16,909 nt of DNA, taken from assembly GCA_963542625.1 (NCBI GenBank), contig CAUTXO010000034.1, positions 1 to 16,909 of the forward strand, read 5' to 3'. The notes beneath the pieces are model-generated. The model ran no database searches. It saw only the letters and a list, made by a program, of their open reading frames with translations, and had not been told where the DNA came from. Position 1 is the first letter of the stretch. The number at the start of each line of letters is the position of its first letter. Positions 1-7,500 of the stretch are shown piece by piece. This DNA is from CAUTXO01 sp963542625. GTDB taxonomy: Bacteria; Campylobacterota; Campylobacteria; Campylobacterales; SZUA-545. Position numbers and translations under genes: made by a program.

Positions 1-1
1 G

Positions 2-523
2 CAAGAAGGGGCGGTCGTTAAAACAGGCGCAATAGAAAAAAATATGCGCCACTTCACGGGCAAGGCGGTTTGCTTTAACTCTCAAGCAGAAGCGGTGGCG
101 GGTATTACTGGCGGCAAGGTAAAGGCGGGCGATGTTGTCGTCATACGCTATGAAGGCCCAAAGGGCGGGCCTGGAATGCAAGAAATGCTTAGCCCAACGA
201 GCCTTATTGCCGGTATGGGGCTTGGATCTAGCGTGGCGCTTATTACCGACGGGCGCTTTAGCGGCGCGACGCGGGGCGCAAGCGTGGGGCACATTAGCCC
301 AGAAGCTGCAGAAGGTGGCTTGCTAGCGCTTGTGAAAGACGGCGATTTAATAGAAATCGATGTGGATAATTACAGGCTTGAACTGCTCGTTGATGAGAAG
401 GAGCTTGCGGCGCGGCGGGCGAATTTAGCGCCTTTTAAACCAAGCGTGCACTCAAAATGGCTCAAGCGCTACTCGATGCTCGTTAGCAACGCTTCAAGCG
501 GCGCGGTTTTGAAAACGGAATAA
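2..523 (+). CDS. ilvD: Dihydroxy-acid dehydratase, C-terminal fragment (5' end outside window)
   Basis: IlvD dehydrates 2,3-dihydroxy acids in the cytoplasm in isoleucine and valine synthesis. The frame is open from base 2, so only about the last 173 residues are present. Family hallmarks are visible: EGAVVKTGAI at the window edge, YEGPKGGPGMQEML, and the glycine- and serine-rich LITDGRFSGATRGASVGHISPEA stretch, read here in short pieces, which is the most conserved part of the IlvD/Edd C-terminal domain. The protein ends LVSNASSGAVLKTE at a TAA (521-523). A 33-base gap separates it from the next plus-strand gene. The truncation is only the window edge; nothing suggests a broken gene. Confidence 0.97.
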   Translation, partial: QEGAVVKTGAIEKNMRHFTGKAVCFNSQAEAVAGITGGKVKAGDVVVIRYEGPKGGPGMQEMLSPTSLIAGMGLGSSVALITDGRFSGATRGASVGHISPEAAEGGLLALVKDGDLIEIDVDNYRLELLVDEKELAARRANLAPFKPSVHSKWLKRYSMLVSNASSGAVLKTE

Positions 524-556
524 ACGCAACAAACGCGATAAACACAAGGAGAAACG

Positions 557-970
557 ATGAAAAAAGCGGTTTTATTTTTGGCAGCGGCGGTTTTTGCGCT
601 TGCGCTTGAAAGGGGCGAGACATTTGGCTTTACACATTTTAGCGACCAATTTGGCGCGGATCTAAACATCACGGCGCAAACAAAGTTGCTCTACATTGCC
701 TTTGATAAAAAAACGGGCAAGGCTTTGCAAGCAAAGCTTAGCAAGGATCCTTTGCAAGAGCAAAACGCGCTAGCCATTTACGAGCTAAGCCGCGCGCCAT
801 CTATGGTGCTAAAGCTTTTTATGCTCCCAAGTTTTAAAAAATTGCCCTTTAGCGTGGCGATAAACAGGGATAAAGACGTGGCGGCGGCCTTGCCTAAGCA
901 AGATGGCAAAATAACCATCATTAAGCTTGACGCATTCAAGGTTCAAGAAATTAGCTTTAAGGTTTTTTGA
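557..970 (+). CDS. Small secreted protein of unknown function
   Basis: 137 residues. A signal peptide is clear: MKKAV followed by an alanine/leucine-rich core and a likely cleavage after ALA (about residue 17), so the mature protein is periplasmic. It has no cysteines and no motif I can tie to a reaction. The mature part has an alternating strand/helix look (LLYIAFDKK; MVLKLFMLPSFKKLPFSVAINRD; ITIIKLDAF), resembling small thioredoxin-fold-like periplasmic proteins seen in Campylobacter and relatives, but the catalytic CxxC is absent. The ribosome site AAGGA at 546-550 supports the ATG at 557. It follows ilvD closely and may be cotranscribed with it. The end converges on the minus-strand Slam gene. 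Confidence 0.8.
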   Translation: MKKAVLFLAAAVFALALERGETFGFTHFSDQFGADLNITAQTKLLYIAFDKKTGKALQAKLSKDPLQEQNALAIYELSRAPSMVLKLFMLPSFKKLPFSVAINRDKDVAAALPKQDGKITIIKLDAFKVQEISFKVF

Positions 971-1184
971 AGCGCTAGACTAGCGGCTAGATCTTAGAGC
1001 GGTGAGCGCTGCGCGGCTTTGAGCTAGATCTTAGAGTGCGTTAGGATCTGCTTAGATCTAAGAGCTTAGAGTGCGGGCTAGATTTTAGCGGGCTAAGATC
1101 TAGCCCACGCCATAGATCTTGACCTAGCCCGTGCTAGGATCTAAGCCGCCACGCCAGCACCCTAGATCTTAAAGTCCGCAAGAG
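971..1184. repeat. AGATCT-rich convergent intergenic repeat region
   Basis: This 214-base gap between two convergent genes contains six exact AGATCT palindromes (989, 1026, 1054, 1096, 1114, 1164) and two GGATCT variants (near 1044 and 1138). They sit in loosely similar units such as CTAGATCTTAGAG, at irregular spacing of about 18 to 50 bases. Chance would give well under one copy. No open frame or RNA gene is recognisable. The short palindromes could form hairpins that help end transcription from both sides, but there is no classical stem plus U-tract. Confidence 0.75.
1090..1106. terminator. Short hairpin in convergent gap
   Basis: GGGCTA and TAGCCC form a perfect 6-base stem around AGATC. 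It lies between converging genes, where it could act as a weak bidirectional terminator. No U-tract follows, so the role is a guess. Confidence 0.35.
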
Positions 1185-2612
1185 CTAAAAAACGCTTTCT
1201 AGTTTTAGTAAAAAATCGCTTCTTTTGTAGGAGTAAAGCCAGTCTATGTTTGCTTTGTTGGCGGTGTATGAATAGCTAAGCGCGGGGGTTAGGCGGCCGC
1301 CAAAGTTTAGGCTTTTGAATTTTGCCGTTAGGGTGTAGATTTGCTCTAGATCCTTGCGTGGCGTGGGGCTCAAAGCGCGGTTAGCGCCCTTGTAAAAACT
1401 CCCGCGCAAAGACGCGCTAAAAATAAAATCCAGCTTGCTAAGACCCTTGCTAAACCCAAGCCTTGCGCCGTAGCGCTTGTAGCTATCCTTGGCGTCTTTT
1501 GTGCGGCTTTTTTGCAAAAAATCCAGCCCACCAAAGACAAAAACCGCCCCGCGCGTTGCCCAAACAAAGCTAGGCGTGGCGTTAAAAGTATCGCCGTTAT
1601 AAAAACTAAAGGCGCCCTTGTATTTCTCCTGCTTAAAATCCGCGTAAAACCCAGCGTAGAGATCCGCAAAATGCTTGCCAAACTCAAGGCTTAGCCCCGT
1701 TCTATCCAAAAGCCTTTTTTTATCCAGAAACACCCGCTCAAAAACGGGCGCGCCCTGCAAAGAAAACGCGCCGCTTTTGTATTTGTATCCAAGCCCAAGC
1801 TGCACGGTTTGGTCGCTATAAATGCCGTATTTGCGGTAAAAATTGCCAAAACTCGTTAGCCTAAAAAACGCGTTGTGATGCCCTGCAAGCGGGAATTGCT
1901 TGCTTAGACTCAAGTCATACCTAAGCCCATAAGCGCTGATGGCGTCAGGGCTTTTGCGCGTGCTCTCGTAAAGCTTATTGTTAAAATTAAAAATTTGCTT
2001 AATGCTTTTTTGTGATGACTGATTGATGTTTTTGCCATACACAAAACCCAAAGAAAAGCTCCCGCCTAAAGCGTTTCTTGCTCTAATGGCGTCTTTGAAT
2101 TGCTGCACGCGTAGCATAACGTTTTGGCGCGGGAGCTTGATGCTCTCAAAAAGCTGCATTGCTTCTTTGTTTTGGTGGTCTAGGAAATAAAGCCGCGCAA
2201 GATCCAAGTGCGCACGCACAAAGCCATCATCAAGGCGCAAAAGCTGTTCGTAAAGTTTAATTGCGCGGCTTAAGTTGCCGCTAAGAAACTCCACGTTCGC
2301 CTGCGCAAAAAGGATTATCTCTTTCTTAGCGTCCGCGCTTAGTTTGTAAAGGCTAAGCGCCCGTTGAATGCGCGCTAGATCCATAGAATTAACGGCTAGG
2401 AGTAGATCCATCATATAGCGGTCGTCTTGCTCTGGTGCTGCGCTTTGCGGTGCTTGCCCTTGCGATGATTGCATAAGGCGCAAGCTTTCATCAAGCCGCA
2501 GATCGGTATCGTCTGCGGCAAGAGTGCTAGCAAGGGCAAAGCAAATAAGGCAAATTTTAATAAAACGCAAGGCTTTTACTTGCTTTGGTAGATTCTGAAA
2601 GTTGTTGCCCAA
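1185..2612 (-). CDS. Slam-type outer-membrane translocon (T11SS, DUF560 barrel with TPR domain)
   Basis: Slam proteins move lipoproteins to the cell surface, or release hemophores, through an outer-membrane barrel. The 475 residues show the family layout: a signal peptide (hydrophobic ICLICFALASTLA, about residues 20-32); a helical TPR-like periplasmic domain (about 95-158, ANVEFLSGNLSRAIKLYEQL then RAHLDLARLYF); then a C-terminal barrel (about 182-475) rich in alternating aromatic strands, starting with GSFSLGFVYGKNINQSS, and ending in phenylalanine as outer-membrane barrels do. The reading frame to 2612 overlaps the upstream lipoprotein gene by 37 bases and gives an unusually long n-region. 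A TTG at 2570, five bases after the lipoprotein stop, would give a tidier signal peptide (MRFIKICLIC) and may be the true start. It is last in the receptor - hemophore - lipoprotein - Slam order, which supports T11SS over a generic TPR porin. Confidence 0.85.
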   Translation of the reverse strand: MGNNFQNLPKQVKALRFIKICLICFALASTLAADDTDLRLDESLRLMQSSQGQAPQSAAPEQDDRYMMDLLLAVNSMDLARIQRALSLYKLSADAKKEIILFAQANVEFLSGNLSRAIKLYEQLLRLDDGFVRAHLDLARLYFLDHQNKEAMQLFESIKLPRQNVMLRVQQFKDAIRARNALGGSFSLGFVYGKNINQSSQKSIKQIFNFNNKLYESTRKSPDAISAYGLRYDLSLSKQFPLAGHHNAFFRLTSFGNFYRKYGIYSDQTVQLGLGYKYKSGAFSLQGAPVFERVFLDKKRLLDRTGLSLEFGKHFADLYAGFYADFKQEKYKGAFSFYNGDTFNATPSFVWATRGAVFVFGGLDFLQKSRTKDAKDSYKRYGARLGFSKGLSKLDFIFSASLRGSFYKGANRALSPTPRKDLEQIYTLTAKFKSLNFGGRLTPALSYSYTANKANIDWLYSYKRSDFLLKLESVF

Positions 2613-3505
2613 TTGGTTGCTTTTGGATCTTTGATATTGTTGGAATCTTCTTCTATATAATTAACGTCTTCGTCAAATTCATAAAAAATAATTTTTGTTG
2701 CTTTGAACTCAAAATTGTAAAGCCATTTTCCGCCGTTTAGCACCATATCGTAAAGCCCAAGATCATTAGGTGATTTGTCTTTTACTTCTTTAACTGTTTC
2801 TGTTTTTACTCTAGTTGGCTCCTGTATATCAACACAACTCATATATTTGCAAGCTTCTTCTTCTGTTGCTGTAGCTGTTCCTACGAACTTAGATTTAAAA
2901 ACTTCAGCAGTAGATTTAAGCCCACCCCTAGCCGCAAACATAAATTCTTGATGCGTTGGCAATCTAAAACCCTTTGCGTTTTCATCGGCTTTTGCGTTTT
3001 CTATGTCTTGTGTGGCGTCTTTTACCACCTTGCCATCAAGCTTATAAACGCTTTGGCAATCCCCACCATACACCATTTCACTAAGAGCGTTGAGCCATAC
3101 TAGAGATTCTTTGTAGCTAATGGTAAGGGCTGGGTAGCCATCGCCAAGCTCAAGGAGCTTTGAATCTATTTCGTGTTGGAATTTGTAGCCGTGCTCTTTA
3201 GCCCAAGCGCTAACTTGTTTCCATAATTTGTTTGTTACGGGAGTTTCTGCAACCAAGAAAGGCTTTAGCCCCACTAAGCCCTTTTTTGTGGCAAAAGCCA
3301 ATCTAGGATCAGAGCTTTGAATTTCTGTTTCAACTTCTATCTGTTTAGGAAGGGCGATTGATACATTTTGCTTTTCCCCGCAAGCACCTTCTTTTGTGAT
3401 GGTGTTATTTTCAACAGCACTTGACTTTTTCTTATCGCCTACATCATCATCGCCGCAAGACAAGGCAAAAAGCGCCACTAAGCCTAAAAAAAGTAATTTT
3501 TTCAT
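2576..3505 (-). CDS. Lipoprotein with FGE-sulfatase (SUMF1-like) fold, probably non-catalytic
   Basis: 309 residues. The N-terminus MKKLLFLGLVALFALSC looks like a lipoprotein signal with lipidation at Cys17, although the -3 residue (Ala) is not ideal. From about residue 80 the FGE-sulfatase family pattern is readable: VAETPVTNKLW; YPALTISYKESLVWLNAL (the usual 'PV..VSW.dA..yc.WL' block); FRLPTHQEFMFAARGG (the RLPTEAEWEYAARGG block, 180-195); NDLGLYDMVLNGGKW (the GLYDM.GNVWEW block). The two active-site cysteines that true formylglycine-generating enzymes carry near the C-terminus are absent here, so a binding or structural role is more likely. Ribosome site AAGGA sits before the ATG. It lies between the hemophore and the Slam gene and overlaps the latter, so it may be a second surface-exported Slam client. 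It has no AGATCT motif and looks AT-richer than the housekeeping genes. Confidence 0.8.
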   Translation of the reverse strand: MKKLLFLGLVALFALSCGDDDVGDKKKSSAVENNTITKEGACGEKQNVSIALPKQIEVETEIQSSDPRLAFATKKGLVGLKPFLVAETPVTNKLWKQVSAWAKEHGYKFQHEIDSKLLELGDGYPALTISYKESLVWLNALSEMVYGGDCQSVYKLDGKVVKDATQDIENAKADENAKGFRLPTHQEFMFAARGGLKSTAEVFKSKFVGTATATEEEACKYMSCVDIQEPTRVKTETVKEVKDKSPNDLGLYDMVLNGGKWLYNFEFKATKIIFYEFDEDVNYIEEDSNNIKDPKATNWATTFRIYQSK

Positions 3506-3527
3506 TTTTGTATTCCTTAAGATAGTA

Positions 3528-3551
3528 GGCGGCTAGCCTTAGCTAGCCACC
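3528..3551 (-). other. Stem-loop between hemophore and lipoprotein genes
   Basis: Nine-base arms (3528-3536 and 3543-3551) with one T/G wobble flank a 6-base loop. It lies after the hemophore stop and before the lipoprotein ribosome site. There is no U-tract. It may stabilise the 3' end of the hemophore message or partly attenuate read-through, which would allow more cargo than translocon to be made. Function is inferred. Confidence 0.45.
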
Positions 3552-3557
3552 GTTTGT

Positions 3558-4385
3558 TTAGTTTTTTGTTCCGCCAAAGGCTGTGTTGTTTTGGTTATTT
3601 ACGCCAAAGGTAGCCATACCAGCTAAGCCTGCTGCGCCATCACCATAAAAAGCACCCTCACTTTGACCGCTAATTGAGCCAGCGGTAGCCGTTCCTGTAA
3701 AAGCACTACCGCTAATTGTTGCATCAACGCCTATTGTTAAAGCCCCGTTGCTTATGTTGCCAGTAACGCTGCCATTACCAAAATTTACATTAAAAGTCCC
3801 ACTTAGAATGCTATCGTTAGGATTAACGTAGTTATTTATACCTTTAATGCTATAAGTCGCCGTTCCACTTGTAGGCATATTTGTTGTTAAGCCTACACCT
3901 GCATAATAAACGCTGTAATTCTTAGGTTCTGTTTGGGCTTGTCCTTTTGGGGCAATGTTTTCCCAATCTCCAAACCATACGTCCATATTGCCAACTTGCT
4001 TAAAGCTCATTCTGCCAAGCACGGAGTGATCGGGCATAGGGATTAGCGGTAGCTTCTTTAATTTATACATTCTACCAACAATAACACCATTGCCATCAAT
4101 AGTTGCTATGCCACTTGGAACAAGTGGATTTTGAGCCATTTGCTTGATTCTTGAAAAAGAAATGTATTTGTTGGCCGCAGTGTTTCCCGTTGCGCTTTGG
4201 TAATTCACCCAAAAACTTGCTTTGTCAGCATTGTTTTTGTCCTTGTTATACGTTTTAATCCATTTTGGATCATTAGCGTTTGTGCTTTGGTTATAACCAT
4301 CTGCACTACTAGCATTAGCAAAGCTAACGCAACCTAAAAGCCCAGCGGCGGCAACCGCCACTTTGAATATATTATGTTGATTCAT
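3558..4385 (-). CDS. Hemophilin-like (HphA-type) Slam-dependent secreted heme-binding protein
   Basis: 275 residues. The signal peptide is FKVAVAAAGLLGCVSFANA; cleavage after ANA (residue 26) gives a soluble protein, but LLGC (Cys19) leaves lipidation possible. The middle (about 55-180) has the pattern I know from hemophilins and other Slam-dependent proteins: VWFGDW, YYAGVG, MPTSGTATYSIKGINNY. The C-terminal part (about 185-275) is a small TbpB-type beta-barrel: SGTFNVNFGNGSVTG, then GAFYGDGAAGLAGMATF, ending TAFGGTKN, the typical C-terminal signature of this cargo class. His120 (PMPDHSVLG) is the only internal histidine and is a candidate heme ligand. AAGGA precedes the ATG. Placed just after a TonB receptor and before a Slam gene. 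Heme as ligand is inferred from family and context; other TbpB-like ligands are possible. Confidence 0.85.
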   Translation of the reverse strand: MNQHNIFKVAVAAAGLLGCVSFANASSADGYNQSTNANDPKWIKTYNKDKNNADKASFWVNYQSATGNTAANKYISFSRIKQMAQNPLVPSGIATIDGNGVIVGRMYKLKKLPLIPMPDHSVLGRMSFKQVGNMDVWFGDWENIAPKGQAQTEPKNYSVYYAGVGLTTNMPTSGTATYSIKGINNYVNPNDSILSGTFNVNFGNGSVTGNISNGALTIGVDATISGSAFTGTATAGSISGQSEGAFYGDGAAGLAGMATFGVNNQNNTAFGGTKN

Positions 4386-4442
4386 AATAAATTCCTTTCG
4401 AAAAATTTTTTTAGTCCGACAACTTTTTTGCCCCTGCCTATA

Positions 4443-4473
4443 AAGGGGTTAAAATAGGCTTTTTAAGCCCCTT
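4443..4473 (-). promoter_or_regulatory. Hairpin and possible promoter in the hemophore leader
   Basis: Arms AAGGGG-TTAAAA and TTTTTAAGCCCCTT pair with one bulge around TAGGC. Read on the minus strand it is followed by TTTATAGG (about 4437-4445), a possible -10-like element ahead of the hemophore. This gives the cargo gene a chance of its own transcription apart from the receptor. No Fur box of good quality was found here. Confidence 0.35.
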
Positions 4474-4488
4474 CGTTTTAAGGCAAAA

Positions 4489-4537
4489 TAAGCGGTCGAA
4501 AATGAGCTCTTGTATAAAGCCCATTTTTGACCGCTTA
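4489..4537 (-). terminator. Large inverted repeat at receptor stop; resembles paired uptake signal sequences
   Basis: Arms 4489-4504 (TAAGCGGTCGAAAATG) and 4522-4537 (reverse complement TAAGCGGTCAAAAATG) match at 15 of 16 positions around a 17-base loop, and partial pairing continues inward. It overlaps the receptor stop codon (4535-4537), and a short T-run follows on the minus strand (ATTTT), so it can act as an intrinsic terminator or attenuator between receptor and hemophore. AAGCGGTC followed by an A-run is close to the Apl-type Pasteurellaceae uptake sequence (core ACAAGCGGT), and such sequences often occur as inverted pairs at gene ends in those bacteria. Confidence 0.65.
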
Positions 4538-7500
4538 AAATCCAGCAGTCATTGCAAATCTAAAACTCCTACCAGGAGCTGGCATAACGGATCTTGTCAT
4601 TGGGTCAATGTAATACTCATCTGTCAAGTTCATTCCTGCTGCTTCTACGCTAAAATTTTTGCTTGCCGCGTAACGCACATAGGCATCATAAACGTGGATA
4701 GCCTGCCACCTAACGGCGTTTGATGTGCCTATGGAAACCCCAGCGTCTTGAAGCGATTTTTCTCTTGTGTCGTAAGCTCTTGAGTGGTATTGCGTCCTAG
4801 CTCCTGTTTCTAGCCTGCCGCCTAAGAATCTAAACCCAAGATCTGCGTTAAATGAATACTTAGGCTGAATGGCGTTTTTAAGGTAGCCACCACCACTGCC
4901 GCCATTAACGCATTTAGGCAAATATTTAACGTTCCTAAAATCTTGAACTGCCTTGTCTATTTGCTCTTTTGTTTTGCCCTCTGTTCTTACTCCTTTGGAA
5001 AGATAGGAGTTTGGCCCGCCCTGATCATCGCTAAGGGCTGCCCCAGCGTCGCAAAGAACGTTTTTTAAGCTCCTATGCAAGCCAAGGTTTGTGTAAAAAA
5101 AGCCAAGATCATATCTGCCTTGAATCTCAAGCCCTGATAGCGTGCGCTCGTCAAATTGAAGCATTTGAAAATTCACGTCCCTATCAAAAATATTTTCCGT
5201 TACGTTGTAGTAGTAGTTAAGCCTTACGTCTGCCCGCCTAGCGCTAAGAAAGCGGCTAAGATCTTGCACAAAGCCTATTTCAAAGTTTTTGGAAATTTCG
5301 GGCTTTCTTTCATAGGCTAGCTCTAGATCTGAGTTAAAGTCAGTTTTAAAACCATATGTATCTTCAAAAATGCTTGGCATTCTTTGAAAGTGAGCGTAAC
5401 GCGTGTAAAACCTAGTAGATCCCAAAAATGCCGTTGCGCCAACAGACGGAGAAAACCCACTTGCGCTTTTTTTAGATTCAATCATTTTGTCCCACTGAGC
5501 CTGTGTCGGTCGTGCGCATTGCTTGTTACTATCACCGCAATTTCCTGCTTGCGGGTAAATAGCTTTAATTCTATAAACTTGTGCTCCTGTTACTAGGTTT
5601 GTGCCCTTTTCGTGAATGTGGCTTAATAGCTCGTCCATACGCCCGTCAAAACGTGGGAAGTTTTCAGCGCGTAACCTGCCGTATTTGTCATTTCTCCAAA
5701 CAATGTAATCTCTTATATAACCAGTTTGACTGCCAGGATTAGCTTCACTAACGCGATCTAAAAAATCTTTTTCTTCCATTGTTGGCTTATACGCTGTGCC
5801 CTTTGCTCGTATGGCATCGTATTTTGCTTTTTCTGTGGCTGTATATAAACGATCATACGCAAAAGCTTTGCCGATAGGCACTCGCGCCTTTTCTTTATTT
5901 TCCCTATATTGCTTTTTGATGTATTCTGAGTAGTAGTCGTCCTTTGTTTCGTAGTTGGTAAATTTTAAACCCGCGTTTAAGGCAAGCCATTCTGCAGGCT
6001 TATAGTTAAGGTTTGTTCCGATGTTTAGCTCGTGGCGCTTGCCCTTTCTTGGCCCACTTGCGGCTCTATTTGGAACTTCTTGTATTTTTTGCTCGTCAAG
6101 AAATTTTTTATATTTATCTTGCAAAAACTTGTATCCAAACCTGCCATAGACATTATCAGAGTCTAGATCTTCGTAATTAAACGACGCCATAAGGCTTAGA
6201 TCTAGCTCGTCGCTAAAGCTGAATTTATTACTTAAATTAAGCCCATAGTGGTTGTCTTTGTTGTATTGCGCTTGTGCTTCTTGAGTTTCAAATAATTCTT
6301 TAGGAAGCCCTGGTGTTGCTAGGGGGTATGGAAATTTATCGCAACCCTCAGTAACGTTTTTGCCTTGTTGGCATTGGTAGTATTTGGAGTGATTGACATC
6401 TTGCCAAAGCACGTCGCCTGGGCTACCGCCTGAAGTGTTTGTTTTAGAATCATTAAACACAGACCAAACGTTAGCTTCAAAGTTGATGTAAGGATCAAAG
6501 GGCGGCTTGTATTCTAGCCCTAGATCTAGGGCGTTTTGCTTGGTGTGCGCCTGCGGCCATTCTATAACCGTTCCAGCTCTTGTAGCTGCTAGAAAAAGTC
6601 TTGACGGCATCATTTCACCCGCTTTTAAACTCGTATTTCTATACATAAACTTTAATTTGTAGTCGCCAAGAAACCAGTTATTTTTAAAAAGGAGCGACTT
6701 TGTTTGCATATTCGTATTGGCAACTTCGTAATTTGGCTTGTAAAAGGCGGCGATGAACGGAATGGACGGGTCGTCTATATCTTGGTTGTCTAATTTTTTT
6801 AAAATATCATCGTATGTTAAACCCAAGCCGTATTTTTTTGCGCCGTTTCTGCCTGCAAAATAATTACCCTTGTTACGGTAGGCGTAGGCAAGCAAGGCTT
6901 CAAAATTTTCTTGCTTTGTGGCGATGGCGATTCTTGCTGCTTTGTCGTTTAGCGGATTGTATCTCTTGCCCTTGCCGCTTCTTGCATCTAGCTTGTCGTC
7001 TTCCCTGAAAAACAACGCCCACTCACCAAGAAGCAAATTGTTACCTTGAAGCCCTAGCTCTCTGTAGTCTTGCCCGATTTTTGAAAAGGGGTTGTTTCTT
7101 TGCTTGATGGAGTTTGTGGCGCTTTCTAGCTTAATCTCCGCGCCCCATTTCTCGCCACTTTTCACGATGTCGCTAGGATCTAGCGTCCGCATAGAAATAG
7201 ACCCGCCAACGCCCCCCTTTAGGTTTCTATCTAAGCTCGGGCCTTTTTGCACTTTTACGCCAGCAATCAAGCTTGGATCTAGGTAATTTCTATTGCTAAC
7301 GCCCGCAAAGCCGCGCCAAATGCTAATCGACTGCTCCGTGTTATCCACCGTGATAGGGATTCTGCCCTGCCCCTGCACGCCCCTGATGTTTGGGTCTAGC
7401 GCCCCGCTGTTGCGCGCGTCCCCGCTATAAACGCCCTCAAAACCGCTTAGCAAGTCTGAAACATTCACGCCGCGGTAGCTCTCTAGGTCTTTTTTGGTTT

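Noticed and set aside
2576..3505. FGE-fold lipoprotein as the target of a diversity-generating retroelement
   Set aside because: No reverse transcriptase, template repeat or adenine-biased variable repeat is seen in the window.
4502..4723. Open frame on the plus strand at the end of the receptor gene
   Set aside because: It is antisense to conserved receptor C-terminal sequence, has no ribosome site and no recognisable protein.
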